NCBI RefSeq assembly: GCF_015832195.1
Contig: NC_052018.1
Coordinates: 34,066,115-34,130,114, forward strand
Length of the DNA: 64,000 nt
Reading direction: 5' to 3'
Origin: Motacilla alba alba
Taxonomy: Eukaryota; Chordata; Aves; Passeriformes; Motacillidae
Shown here: one piece after another, positions 26,801 through 34,101 of the stretch
How the letters are laid out: the number at the start of each line of letters is the position of its first letter
Numbering within the stretch: the first letter of the stretch is position 1
The notes under the pieces: generated by a model
What the model saw: the letters and a program-made list of their open reading frames with translations, nothing else
Database searches by the model: none
Told to the model about the DNA's origin: nothing
Made by a program: the position numbers and the translations under genes

Positions 26801-29800
26801 TTATCTTAGTCTTCTCAAATTTTAGTTTTGTGCATTGCAACAATGTACTATTCAAATGAAAATGACCTTTCACTTAAGTTGCATAAGTCTAGTAAAAAGC
26901 ATCTACCATCCCTCTTCCTGCCACTACAGCTTCCCAGCACTGTACTGCTGTTTCTCTGCCAAAAAAAAACCCAGCCAAAAAACATTTGCTTCCACTTATC
27001 TAGCATCAGCTGGCCTTTAAATCAACTCAGCCATAACACAAGTCTGACCACAGCATCTAGCTATCTGAAGTTAAACTATAATTAAAGGTACATTCTCCTA
27101 CTCTCTGCCACCTCACTATTAGCACTGGAGAACTTTTTCTGTTACTTGGTGGGAAGCAAGGTGTTTGATTTAAAACTAATGGCAAACTCATTTTGAAAGT
27201 ACACTGTCAGAAACTCTAATTCCCTTTTTAGACTTGCTGCTAGAAATAAAAGAAACATCATACTAGACTACAAGAAGTAATACAAGACAGCATACCAAGC
27301 ATGTTTGCTCATCACCATGACCCAAGCGCCCTCCTTGTCCATGTCCACATGTATACACTTGGCCTTTGTGGGAAAGGAACACAGAGTGGAATTTGCAGAG
27401 TACCACCTGAAAAAAGAGCAAAAAGTGGATGGGAAGAGACAACATAGGACAGATTAATTTTTCTGGATTATCTGAAAACACCTGCCATAAGTATTTTGTG
27501 AAGAACTTCTGCTTTTAAGATATAGTAATGAAAATACAAGTAAGATAGTGGTATTAAATCATAGGACACATAAAATACTTGCTTTAAACATATTATGTAC
27601 TGCCTTAAGCTACTTGAAGAGATCAACAGTTTCAGTTTATTAAAATAAGATCAAGCATGGCCCCATAGGCTAACAGAAACTCAAAAGACTGAGTTCTAAG
27701 GTCCATGATGCTGCCTCAGAAATGCCAAAGAAAACATGTTAAGACTGCAGCACAGATTGTCTGCCCTGAATGTTTGCTCAAGTTGTACTTTAAACTTTCA
27801 AATATTCTCATACTGAAGTCACAAGAAGTTATTAGAGACGTGTGCTTAACAGCATATACTGCTTTGAATACGAGATGAATTTTAATTCAACATGTACCAA
27901 GCACATTCATTATTCTACTTCAGTCAAAATGTGACTGGAGTCACACAGGAAGTCAGCAGCTCAAAACAGTTACAGAATTATCAGGCTTCTGAATGTATTT
28001 AATGATATACAAGCCATATATCCAAAGTATATTGTATAAAAAATCCCTGTTCTCCCCACAAAACAGAGAATCACAATTTCAGTAATGGTGATTGGGGGTG
28101 CAGGGAGGTAAGGAGGTGGGCAGAAACAGGAAAGCTCCAAGAACTGTTTCTCCATGGAAATCTTCAACACTTGATAACTCCTTGGTTACTTTTTCCCCCT
28201 TACACACCCCTCACCACAAAACGTGCCTATGTAATGCATTAGGAATACCTGTTTAATATACACGCCATTCCGAGGAAAAAGGTCCACCAATTCAGGATGA
28301 TGTCTACCCTGCTGACCACCATGACCCAAAGTAAAATTTATATTGTTTCCCCAGGTGTAGACTTCAGTGGGATCTGTAATGAAAAAGATCCTCTCTGAAG
28401 CTTGCAAATTTATCAGTATTGTGCACATTGACTTCAAAAAACAACAACTGCTATTTCTATCTAAAATTCAAGAGGACATTTTTGAATTTCCTAAAACTGA
28501 ACTTTAAAAACATTTAATATTATAAGTAAGATACCACGACAAAAGTAAGACACGACAAAATATTCTAATAATATTGTACAGATGATCAACACTAGCATCA
28601 GGCATCTCACAATTCATGAACTCCCAATCAAAACCAGAAAATATTGCATACACTGGTACATACATTAATACATGGTTGAAACAGATCTCATTGCAAAATA
28701 CAAATTGACTATTTTATTTCTTACCAGTTTTCTTGAACACCACATGGATAGGCCTATCTTTCATCACAAGATCCAGGGCTGATAAGCCTTCTTTATCCTG
28801 AACATACAGACTAACACCGTGCTGAAAGAGGAGAGGAGAAGAACTGAAGTTAATTTTAACTGCACAACTTGATGTGAACCAGGTAAACCTTTAAGGGGCA
28901 AAACATATCTTTAACTGAAGTTTAATACTGATAAAAGAAAATCTTCAGATTCAAGTAAACTGTAAGCAAATCTAAAATAAACTAACAACATTGTAAATCT
29001 GTTCTGCCATGTATACATCTTGTTGCTATATTAAAATGGATTTTATTGTCTCAACACTGACTACAGTAATAAACTGTAACCAGCAAAACACAAAGGGAAC
29101 AGATGTGAAGATAAAGCACTGACATCTAGGAATGGCAAATATTCACCGAAAATTAATTTACCAGCTTCAAACAACGCATTTTCTTAAACTGGCATTCTAC
29201 AGAATCTGTTTTGACGAGCTAGACAAGTGACAAAATAAAAAAAAAAACAACCTACTATTACTTTAAAAACAAGCAAGGAACAGAGTTTCACAGTTGCTGA
29301 GAAAAGGCAAGAGGACACAAACAGACAGGAAAGAGAGCATTAGGGAAGTTTCAGGGGCACAAAGCATGTATAGGTCATTCTTTCAGAACTTAGAGAGACA
29401 CAGACAATCTCTGTAAATACCATTTTCTCAATACAAAAGAGTGCTGCTACAGCAGCATTGATCTTAGGAACGAAGTCAAGTGCCATCAATCACTTCCCAA
29501 AAGGGAAAAACTCCAGATGTCCTCAAACAGAACCTAATGGCCAACTCAGCTGTACCTGTGTACCTGAGGTCATGGCTAATACAAAAGATACCTTAGAAAA
29601 CCTCACACTTAAGAGGTACACATGAAATACAACTTTATTTGGAAAAACATTCCCCAGAAGAACAACAGCATATGTTCTCCAAATTATAAAGATGACCCTA
29701 GTGCAACAGGGCTGGGATTAATTCACCATATAACACAAAAGACTGACCTATTTTTATGACTTAACAGACAGCTGGGTATTCTTTATTAACGGAAGTTGTT

Positions 29801-32454
29801 TAAAATATTCTCAAGCAGACAGAGGTTGCAGGGATATTCACATGGTCAGAATTTGTGAAAACAAACTCCAATTATGAGTGGTAAATCTTGTCATTAGATA
29901 CAGTCTGAGAATAAGCCAAGAACACCTCCAGCCCACAGCAGAAGTCTGTCATCCACACTAGTTTAGGAACCCAGGGGTTGATTCTGGAGCTAGTACTGTT
30001 TAACATCTTGACTAACAACCTGGATGATAGGCTGGAGTGCTGCTCCCTCAGCAAAGGTGATGACAGGAGACCAGGAGGAGTGGCTGATAAGTCAGAGGGT
30101 TGTGCTGACATTCAAAGGGACTTTGACAAGCTAGAGCAACAGGCTGAGAGGAACCACATAAAGTTCAACAAAGGGAAATGCAAATCCTGGCCCTGGGGAG
30201 GAACAACTTGGTGAACTGGTACAGCTGGAGGCTGAATGACTAGAAACCACCTTAGTAGAAAAGGACTTAGGGACTCTTGTAGACCACCAGATGACCACAA
30301 GCCGGCAAGCTCAGAGTTAAGAATGGTGAAAGCATCCAGGGCTGCAGGTGGGAATGTTGCCAGCAAGCATTACTCAGCACTGGCAAGCCACAGCTGGAGT
30401 GCTGGCTTCAGGTCTGGACTCCCAGACAGATAAGGACATACAGGAGCAAGCTCAGCGAAAGACCATGAAGATAATGACTGGGGCATCTGACATTGAAAGA
30501 GAAGCTGAGAGAGCTGGGATGCTTAGCTTTGAGAAGGTTTGGGATGGGGGAGGGGGACAGCATGCCTTATCGTACATAATAAATACCTAATTGGAGGCGA
30601 GAGGTAGGGATGACAGTGATATCCAGTGACAGAAATAGTGGCAATGGGCACAAACTAACATATAAGAAATCCTGTTTAAATCTAAAACACATTTTTACTG
30701 CACTGATTGTAAAACATTGGAACAGAGATATCTGAGGCTCTGCTCAAAATCCAATCAGACATAGTCCTGGGCAATCTGCTCTTGCTGACCTTGCCTGAGC
30801 ATGGGGGCTAGACGAGGCAATCTTCAGAGATCTCCTTCTATCTCACCTATTTCATAATTCTGTTCTATAATCAGTTTCTGTTGTTGCCATAATACCCTAA
30901 GAACACATCCTTTTTACAACACAGTACAGCAGACAGACTTCAGTTAAGGAACTAGAAGAGAGAGCACCCTCCATGAACTCTTTTGTTCTGCTTCTTAAAA
31001 GAGTATCAGCAGAGCTGGCCAGCAAAAAAAAATCTCATTCACTTATGTAACTGACAGAAAAGTAAAAGACATTGGGGAAAAGCTGTACAGGCCTTCTGTA
31101 AGCAAATATCAAAGATACAGATATACACACATGCACTAGAGGACTGAATACTTTTTCATATGTCACATACACAGTTTCCAGTTTTCTAGAGAACAGAATC
31201 ATATGCACAATGCTCGTATAAACATCTACTTTTTTCAAGTTTAATGAAAACTTCCCCACTCTGTAAGGGGACAGCACACGAAATAAATATTTACCAGTTA
31301 TCAGACAGACCCTACCAGATCCACCATCTTTCTGTTTAAAGTCTTGTACACAAAGCAGACAGTTATGGCTACAAATAGCTAGTCACTGTAATTTTAAAAG
31401 ACTGCATTCAAAACAGAACATTCACTGCCTTAAAAGGTTTGTTTTTAAACAACCCTGAACCAGAAATATTTCATTTTCTCACATGGTTAAAGAGACTCTG
31501 AACATCTCAAACAAACATCTCTTCTCTTTGCTGTACTTGCAAAAGGAGGAACAGAAGGAAGATTAATTAAAAATATATACAACTTGCTAATTGGATGGGA
31601 AGAAACAGCAGTTGTAAGAAAGGAGTAAGGGGGACTAAGCAAAATCCCTGGTTTAAAATACAAATGAAATGGAGATTCACTTAACAGAATACTCCATATC
31701 TTGAATTGTTTATCTTTTAAATGTAAGATTGATTTCTAATTATAACTCCATTTAATTTTCCTTTGTTTTATGTTCTCTAACACCAATTGATACAATTACT
31801 GCAGGTCTATTTTCAGAGTACCTTTAGTCTGACCACTCTCTATTTTTAAGATCCTGAGCCTGATATCATCTACACAAACAAGCCTTCAAGGAAGTCTACA
31901 GTTAATCAGGGATCCTTTCTCAGTGCTGATTTCTGCATGGGCAAAGGCAGACATCTGTATGAACAGAGGCAACCTTCAAGTAAATCAAGGCACTGCAATC
32001 TGAACAGAGTATTAAGACAAGCCTCAAGAGGCTTTCAGTCAAGTTTAAAAACACACTTTTACATAAGCAATACAATTCTAAAATTACAGGAAAAATTACA
32101 GTTGGAAAATTACAGTTGCAAATCACTCACCTTCAGTAATGACAAAACACAATCAATGTATCCATAAAATATACTTCTGTGCAAAGCTGTCCATCCAGAC
32201 TCTTTGTCTTTTGCCAAGAGATCCACTCCTTTGGTCTCAGCCAACCAGTCCAGCACACCTTTTTTGCCACAAGACGAAGCAAGATGTATAACGTTTCTAC
32301 CAAAGGCATCTTTGATAGTTGCAGCATTGTAGCAGTAAGAAGAGAGAAAGGCCTTGATCTGGCCTTCACTTCCTCTGGTAACTACAGAAATAACATCCAA
32401 AGCATGCTGTAGAGATCGACACTTTGAAGTGCACTCCGGCATGTAAGAACTCAT
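2720..32454 (-). CDS. IBTK: IBTK, inhibitor of Bruton tyrosine kinase (exons 2-25, 3' end outside window)
   Basis: Spliced coding sequence on the minus strand. Exons: 32131-32454, 28725-28821, 28249-28373, 27296-27406, 25940-26110, 24734-24851, 22805-22985, 21461-21584, 18155-18332, 17319-17493, 15907-16500, 14457-14543, 13439-13521, 13301-13338, 11435-11528, 10946-11047, 10078-10195, 8353-8413, 7913-8040, 6356-6468, 5623-5771, 5260-5423, 4009-4101, 2720-2875. All introns are GT-AG, phases match at each junction and no stop interrupts the 1194 complete codons. Order of domains: ankyrin repeats (about residues 50-115), RCC1 repeats (about 140-300), BTB1 (about 560-650), BTB2 (about 765-840), a Lys/Arg-rich stretch near 975-990 and a Ser/Pro-rich C-terminal part. 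This order is diagnostic of IBTK. Known roles are inhibition of BTK kinase signalling and substrate recognition for CUL3 E3 ligases. The start was chosen because it is the first ATG in frame after an upstream stop (32497-32499), has A at -3, and its residues match the human N-terminus. About 160 C-terminal residues lie outside the window. Confidence 0.96.
4009..4101 (-). CDS. IBTK: IBTK exon 24
   Basis: 93 nt, residues 1112-1143. It contains MDLRTIMEIEENMQKCG, strongly conserved in IBTK. Acceptor TTTCATTTAG. Donor is TCAAG followed by GTTGGT; a second GT four bases on (GTAAAA) looks better as a donor but would break the frame into exon 25. Confidence 0.9.
4358..4439. repeat. Short direct repeat, 33-bp unit
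   Basis: ACTATGATTACTTTAAAAAA and onward (4358-4390) recurs at 4407-4439 with about five changes. Local duplication in IBTK intron 23. Confidence 0.85.
5260..5423 (-). CDS. IBTK: IBTK exon 23: divergent low-complexity segment
   Basis: 164 nt, residues 1058-1112: MKDKVCSLGMKPAHPNKEMK at the start, SSPNWLATSF at the end. Resemblance to human is weak in the first half, then recognisable (PQSIPSARHNSASSPNWLA against a similar Pro/Ser/Trp pattern). Acceptor CCTGATCTTTAG, donor TTCAG followed by GTGCAG. Frame agrees on both sides. The ATG at its start is an internal Met, not a gene start. Confidence 0.85.
5623..5771 (-). CDS. IBTK: IBTK exon 22: Ser-rich conserved segment
   Basis: 149 nt, residues 1008-1057. 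It holds MDSLPELLTSDSEGSYAGVG and SPRDLQSPDF, almost unchanged from human, probably a phosphorylated segment. Acceptor TATATTTCTAG. The left edge is less certain: the only in-phase donor I find is GAG followed by GTTGGA, which lacks the usual A at +3 and +4. Confidence 0.85.
6356..6468 (-). CDS. IBTK: IBTK exon 21: basic stretch
   Basis: 113 nt, residues 970-1008. It contains KKAKTKAKKKPRKR, a dense basic run that looks like a nuclear localisation signal, then SDSSGGYNLSDIIQSPAS. The stretch is nearly identical to human. Acceptor TTCCTATCAG, donor ACAG followed by GTCAGT. Phase 1. Confidence 0.94.
7913..8040 (-). CDS. IBTK: IBTK exon 20
   Basis: 128 nt, residues 928-970: IPAMVRRVITPYPDGPDISS, then FEPEDGENFVFLREEMNTEQ. 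Acidic linker. Acceptor ACAACTACAG, donor TCTCA followed by GTAAGT. Phase 2. Confidence 0.93.
8353..8413 (-). CDS. IBTK: IBTK exon 19
   Basis: 61 nt, residues 907-927: RTLDVLSDEVVKDLSVYYRK, then M. Acceptor is a poly-T tract ending TTTAG, donor ATG followed by GTAAGT. Phase 0. It closes the helical segment after BTB2. Confidence 0.92.
10078..10195 (-). CDS. IBTK: IBTK exon 18: BACK-like helical region
   Basis: 118 nt, residues 868-907: LTLKNAAELLEFSAMYNAEQ, then LKLSCLQFIGLNMAALLEA. This resembles the helical BACK-type segment after a BTB domain. Acceptor TTGTTTCTGCAG, donor CAAG followed by GTAAGC. Phase 2. Confidence 0.94.
10946..11047 (-). CDS. IBTK: IBTK exon 17: end of second BTB domain
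   Basis: 102 nt, residues 834-868: DSQNVEFICNVLVVADQLLI, then SRLKEICEVAIAEK. The VLVVADQLLxxRLKxxCE pattern is the helix that follows the BTB fold. Acceptor TTTTCCAG, donor AAAT followed by GTGAGT. Phase 1. Confidence 0.94.
11435..11528 (-). CDS. IBTK: IBTK exon 16: second BTB domain
   Basis: 94 nt, residues 803-834: ANCSALEMPIHSDILQIIVD, then YLYTDEALAIK. The YLYTDE motif is the typical end of the BTB core. Acceptor TGCCTTTTAG, donor AAAAG followed by GTGCCA, which is a weak donor. Phase 1. Confidence 0.93.
11529..13300 (-). other. IBTK intron 15
   Basis: About 1.8 kb between exons 15 and 16. AT-rich, no repeat family or exon recognised. The other IBTK introns not listed separately are likewise plain apart from the repeats given above. 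Confidence 0.85.
13301..13338 (-). CDS. IBTK: IBTK exon 15: 38-nt small exon in BTB2
   Basis: Only 38 nt, residues 790-802: DYFHSMLSSSWIE. Acceptor TTTCTTTACAG, donor GAG followed by GTAAGT, both strong, as expected for a very short exon. Skipping it would shift the frame and break BTB2. Confidence 0.92.
13439..13521 (-). CDS. IBTK: IBTK exon 14: start of second BTB domain
   Basis: 83 nt, residues 762-790: CSYLCDVTLKSLDGKEFPCH, then KCVLCARL. The CDVTLxxxDGxEFxCHKxVL pattern opens BTB2. Acceptor TATCTTCTAG, donor CTTG followed by GTATGT. Phase 1 at the end. Confidence 0.94.
14457..14543 (-). CDS. IBTK: IBTK exon 13: linker between BTB domains
   Basis: 87 nt, residues 733-762: RLDGVRLENGKINVVNKKNG, then NKPKLNQKK. 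Lys/Asn-rich and likely flexible. Acceptor TAATTTTCAG, donor AATG followed by GTAATT. Ends in phase 2, splitting a Cys codon. Confidence 0.93.
15475..15835 (-). mobile_element. Old endogenous retrovirus LTR remnant
   Basis: Starts with a GTCATGGTTTAAC-type end, then CCACCAGTGGGATGGGGGAG, a GTGGGTTGAGATAGACAGTT segment and a CAAGTGATGCCCAAATAGTG segment. I recognise this order from a common bird ERV LTR family, here in reverse orientation. Only part of an LTR is present and I see no internal viral genes next to it. It lies in intron 12. Family name is not assigned. Confidence 0.7.
15907..16500 (-). CDS. IBTK: IBTK exon 12: first BTB/POZ domain
   Basis: 594 nt, by far the largest coding exon, residues 535-733. 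It opens with SLYEIPSVS and holds BTB1: DSIHDVTFQIGTRMYPVHKY, then ILAVRSDFFRKLFL and VHPDLFAYLLQFIYTDTCDL. A charged Lys-rich segment (KQKSKSKKVKAGDE) follows and then MLQSAAKKFGLSNLSG. BTB domains of this type bind CUL3. Acceptor TTTGTTTTAG, donor GGAAG followed by GTAGGT. Confidence 0.96.
17319..17493 (-). CDS. IBTK: IBTK exon 11: region before BTB1
   Basis: 175 nt, residues 477-535. The first third (EPVSSLQHPSCDVSCEHDTT) is only loosely like human. The rest is well conserved: SVYERIRLQKLTFVHRAVSI and TDPSGCNFAVLQSDPKT. Acceptor TTTTAAATAG, donor CCAG followed by GTATAT. Ends in phase 2. Confidence 0.93.
18155..18332 (-). CDS. IBTK: IBTK exon 10: region before BTB1
   Basis: 178 nt, residues 418-477: VFCWKSSNNSMKQCRWVYGR, then QVFMSDVALNGNEIMFVTHD. 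It ends in a Lys/Glu-rich tail (EGKKNSEKK). Acceptor GATATTATAG, donor AAAG followed by GTTAGC. Phase 1 at the end. Confidence 0.94.
19066..19079 (+). promoter_or_regulatory. Possible CTCF core motif
   Basis: CCACTAGATGGCAG fits the CTCF core pattern CCASYAGRKGGCRS at all 14 positions. It lies in IBTK intron 9, about 600 bp left of the CR1 copy. A single motif match is weak evidence for binding. Confidence 0.35.
19660..21362 (+). mobile_element. CR1 LINE, 5'-truncated, about 1.7 kb with 3' end
   Basis: Reading from the left it encodes a broken reverse transcriptase: KGDTEKAQVFNTFFASVF, then a Gly/Pro-rich stretch, LDFSTAFDTVSH (motif A, about 20243-20278) and KFTDDTKLGG (motif C, FTDD at 20503-20514). 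The 3' end (GATCCTTGTGGGTCCCTTCC near 21315) is the classic CR1 tail, followed by a short ATTCTTTGATTCTGTGA-type end. Several frameshifts and stops (first near 19788) make it inactive. It lies in IBTK intron 9, antisense to the gene. Confidence 0.93.
20001..20064 (+). repeat. Tandem duplication inside the CR1 copy
   Basis: AAAAGAGAACCCCTGTCAGT and the following CTAACTTCAG (20001-20030) are repeated with small changes at 20033-20064. The unit is about 32 bp and duplicates the conserved PVSLTS-coding segment of the reverse transcriptase, so it arose in this copy and not in its source element. Confidence 0.85.
21461..21584 (-). CDS. IBTK: IBTK exon 9: linker after RCC1 repeats
   Basis: 124 nt, residues 376-417: QLNLKKVLVSGGYLEYKVDT, then HLKENGGQKTCILALDEAGR. 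Acceptor GTTCTTTCAG, donor AGG followed by GTAAGT. Phase 0 at the end. The CR1 copy in intron 9 starts about 100 bp beyond this donor. Confidence 0.95.
21645..21678. repeat. Two 16-bp tandem copies
   Basis: CGACAGTTACCTTTTT occurs twice without gap (21645-21660 and 21661-21676), followed by CG. It lies in IBTK intron 8, about 60 bp upstream of exon 9. Confidence 0.95.
22805..22985 (-). CDS. IBTK: IBTK exon 8: RCC1-like region
   Basis: 181 nt, residues 316-376. It reads LLDPNGEKCVTSPRQVSALH, then SDGATVCVSERGDIYLLADY. Acceptor TATTTTCTAG; donor AA followed by GTATGTG, which splits the Lys codon (AA plus A from exon 9). Ends in phase 2. Confidence 0.95.
24734..24851 (-). CDS. IBTK: IBTK exon 7: RCC1 repeat
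   Basis: 118 nt, residues 277-316: VQAKNLKGRMVIGVAAGRFH and then TVLWTKEAVYTMGLNGGQLG. Acceptor TTTGTGCTTAG, donor CTAG followed by GTAAGG. It completes the third repeat of the propeller-like part. Ends in phase 1. Confidence 0.94.
25940..26110 (-). CDS. IBTK: IBTK exon 6: RCC1 repeat
   Basis: 171 nt, 57 codons, residues 220-276. It reads VPRLVEGLTGHQCSQIAAAK, then DHTVVLTEDGYVFTFGLN and FHQLGILPPP. The DHTxVLTxDGxVFTFG motif is the RCC1 core. Acceptor CTGATTCAG, donor CAG followed by GTAAAA. Phase 0 both sides. Confidence 0.95.
27296..27406 (-). CDS. IBTK: IBTK exon 5: RCC1 repeat
   Basis: 111 nt, exactly 37 codons, residues 183-219: VVLCKFHSVFLSHKGQVYTC followed by GHGQGGRLGHGDEQTCL. The GQVYTCGHGxGGRLGHG stretch is a canonical RCC1 motif. 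Acceptor TTTTTTCAG, donor TTG followed by GTATGC; phase 0 on both sides. Confidence 0.95.
28249..28373 (-). CDS. IBTK: IBTK exon 4: first RCC1 repeat
   Basis: 125 nt, residues 141-182. It contains TEVYTWGNNINFTLGHG, the typical start of an RCC1 blade (VYxWGxNxxxxLGHG). Acceptor CATTACAG, donor CAG followed by GTATTC. Phase 0 at the end. Confidence 0.95.
28725..28821 (-). CDS. IBTK: IBTK exon 3: end of ankyrin region
   Basis: 97 nt, residues 109-141, reading HGVSLYVQDKEGLSALDLVM and on. Acceptor CTCTTTCAG, donor ACTG followed by GTAAG. It carries the end of the second ankyrin repeat and the link to the RCC1 part. Ends in phase 1. Too short to stand out as an open frame; found by matching the protein and splice sites. 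Confidence 0.93.
28822..32130 (-). other. IBTK intron 2
   Basis: 3.3 kb between exons 2 and 3. Apart from the old CR1 fragment at about 29985-30870 it is AT-rich and shows no other recognisable element. Confidence 0.85.
29985..30870 (+). mobile_element. CR1 LINE fragment, old, with degraded 3' end
   Basis: Plus-strand frame reads LFNILTNNLDDRLECCSLSK, then EGCADIQRDFDKLEQQAERN and HIKFNKGKCK, a CR1 reverse transcriptase segment. It continues in broken frames through an EQAQRKTMKIMTGASDIERE stretch and ends in a degraded CR1-like 3' end near 30840-30870. Divergence is much higher than in the intron 9 copy. Antisense in IBTK intron 2. Confidence 0.85.
32131..32454 (-). CDS. IBTK: IBTK exon 2 coding part: N-terminus and ankyrin repeats
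   Basis: Residues 1-108. The start has A at -3 (GAAGATGAG). The exon shows the conserved N-terminal CTSKCRSL motif and the ankyrin signatures GRNVIHLASSCGKKG and GWTALHRSIFYG. It ends in phase 0 at LLK, with donor AAG followed by GTGAGT. It matches the human N-terminus closely along its length, with a shift of a residue or so in the repeat loop. Confidence 0.96.
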
Positions 32455-32479
32455 CTTCAGTTCTAAAGCTGCTCTTCTC

Positions 32480-32501
32480 CTTAAGGGGAACAACCCTTAA
32501 G
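32480..32501 (-). promoter_or_regulatory. 8-bp hairpin in the 5' leader close to the start codon
   Basis: CTTAAGGG (32480-32487) and CCCTTAAG (32494-32501) are exact complements around a 6-base loop. In the mRNA the hairpin ends 25 nt before the main start codon. It could slow scanning; it may also be chance. Confidence 0.4.
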
Positions 32502-32577
32502 CGTATCAAGGCACTCCAATTCAGTACACAACACAGTGCCTTCGAAAAATTGTAATTCCAAGGATGTAAATCCAAGT

Positions 32578-32592
32578 TTATTGAGCTGCCAT
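32578..32592 (-). other. Upstream ORF, 4 codons (MAAQ)
   Basis: ATG at 32592, then GCA GCT CAA TAA. It is the last uORF before the main start and leaves about 123 nt for reinitiation. The context has C at -3 (the minus strand reads TTCTAATGG) and G at +4, so it is moderate. Confidence 0.5.
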
Positions 32593-32664
32593 TAGAAATC
32601 TATGTACTGTTATGTTTGGCACTTGATCCAAATAAATATTTATAAATATATACTTTTATAAGTC

Positions 32665-32676
32665 TTATTTCACCAT
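32665..32676 (-). other. Upstream ORF, 3 codons (MVK)
   Basis: ATG at 32676 followed by GTG AAA TAA. It begins inside the 10-codon uORF in another frame and ends 5 nt after it. Confidence 0.45.
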
Positions 32677-32702
32677 CTTATATAACAAATAATCTTGTCC
32701 AT
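32670..32702 (-). other. Upstream ORF, 10 codons
   Basis: ATG at 32702, stop TGA ending at 32670; predicted peptide MDKIICYIRW. It overlaps the next uORF (32665-32676) in another frame. It is the longest of the four in the exon 2 leader. Confidence 0.5.
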
Positions 32703-32771
32703 ACAAAATTCCAAAAGTGAACTACCTCTAGCGTGCAGAGGGGGATTCCCCCTCCACACTACCTTATTCTT

Positions 32772-32783
32772 CTAAAACTCCAT
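32772..32783 (-). other. Upstream ORF, 3 codons (MEF)
   Basis: First of four short ORFs in the exon 2 leader: ATG at 32783, then GAG TTT TAG. It ends well before the main start. It lies only 15 nt inside the exon, so it counts only if the acceptor at 32799 is right. Confidence 0.5.
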
Positions 32784-33370
32784 AATTGCAAGGGAGACCT
32801 GAAAGAGAGCAAACCAGAACAGATTAGTAAACAAAAACACTTTACCCCTGCAACTGTACTGACTTAACTGCATATCAAACTAGCAAGTACAGGACAAGAC
32901 AATGTGAGAAGGGCTGACTGACCTGCCCCATGCCACCTGAGCTTATACTCAGACATTCAGTCAGATTAAAAAAGCAGTACTCCCTTCCCCACCCCAGCCT
33001 CCAAAGGCACCTCCTACCTTTCTTTGACATAAGTTGTTTAGGCCACAAAGTAAACTAGATCCAAAAAAGTTTGCTTTCCCACCCTGGGGATCCTCAGGAT
33101 CCTGACTGTTTAGTGTCTAATTGGATCATTAGTTTGTGATAAAAAGCAAAAACTGAGCTAAAAGACTGGGGGGCAGGTGTGGAAGCCATCCACCAAAAAA
33201 TCCCCTCAGCTGTTGAGCTGTTGAGTATACCATGGCTAACAGAGACATTGTTAGTAACATGGTAGAAGAAAGGAGATACCACCAGTCTTCACAACTGCTG
33301 CAATAAAATGATTATATCCCATTTTCTCTTCCCTGGCCTAAATACCTATCCATGTCCCCTGCCCCATGTC

Positions 33371-33401
33371 CCTATTGATTCTAATCTGCAGAATCAATAG
33401 G
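33371..33401. repeat. Perfect 12-bp inverted repeat
   Basis: CCTATTGATTCT (33371-33382) and AGAATCAATAGG (33390-33401) with a 7-base loop. IBTK intron 1, about 600 bp upstream of exon 2. Confidence 0.95.
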
Positions 33402-34082
33402 AAGGCTCCTCTCCACCACTCCCAGAGCTGCTCACAAAGGTGGGACAGAGGATGGCATCAAAGCAAATAAAAGCAGCTTGCACAAAAGACATGAATTCAG
33501 GCTCCTAGCATTCATGCAGGGATAAGGTCCAAAGCTCCTGAAACAGGCAAGAAGGAAATAGGTCTAACTTGGAAGGGGTAAGGGACAAAGAAGAAGTAAA
33601 AGGAAGCAAAAATAAGAATTCTTCTTCATGAAAATATATTCACAGTCTGGGGCATACAGCTCTTCCGCTTAGCTGTGCATACTTATCTTTAGCACATACA
33701 TCTTTCTCTGGCATCCCTTTTCTCAAAAGTAAAGGAGGCCTGACAGAAGCACTCCCCTAGCCTATGAAATGTCTGCAGTTATAGTCAGAAGTGTCACAAA
33801 ATCTGCGACTGCAGTACAAAAATCACAAACTAACCCAGAAAACAAAAAAAGTGAACTACATGCATCACAACATACATCACTAATGAAGTGTGAACTATTA
33901 AGACCCCCAAAAAAATCACACTTCAGTCTTCTAGATATGTTTCAAACTGAGTGAAACAGTATTCAGAATTTAAAGTTGTTCTACCCACAATTAAACTATT
34001 CCAAGAGAAGCTGAGCAATGCCATCCTGAAAGCTAAAAAAATAAAACTAAAAATGTTAACAAACCCTCAGAGTGGGGAATTA

Positions 34083-34101
34083 GGGGGGTGGGGGGGGGGG
34101 G
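34083..34101 (+). repeat. Poly-G run
   Basis: Six G, one T, then twelve G. It is the longest G run in the window and lies in IBTK intron 1. The transcribed RNA would carry C here, since the gene runs on the other strand. Confidence 0.95.

Larger units (their letters stand above)
32455..32798 (-). other. IBTK: IBTK exon 2, 5' leader part
   Basis: The exon 2 acceptor is placed at 32799-32800 because the minus strand there reads a long pyrimidine tract ending TTTGCTCTCTTTCAG before GTCTCCC. Between it and the start codon at 32454 are 344 nt of AT-rich leader with four short upstream ORFs and an 8-bp hairpin (32480-32501). The main frame is closed upstream by a stop at 32497-32499. The acceptor is strong but its use is inferred. 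Confidence 0.7.
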
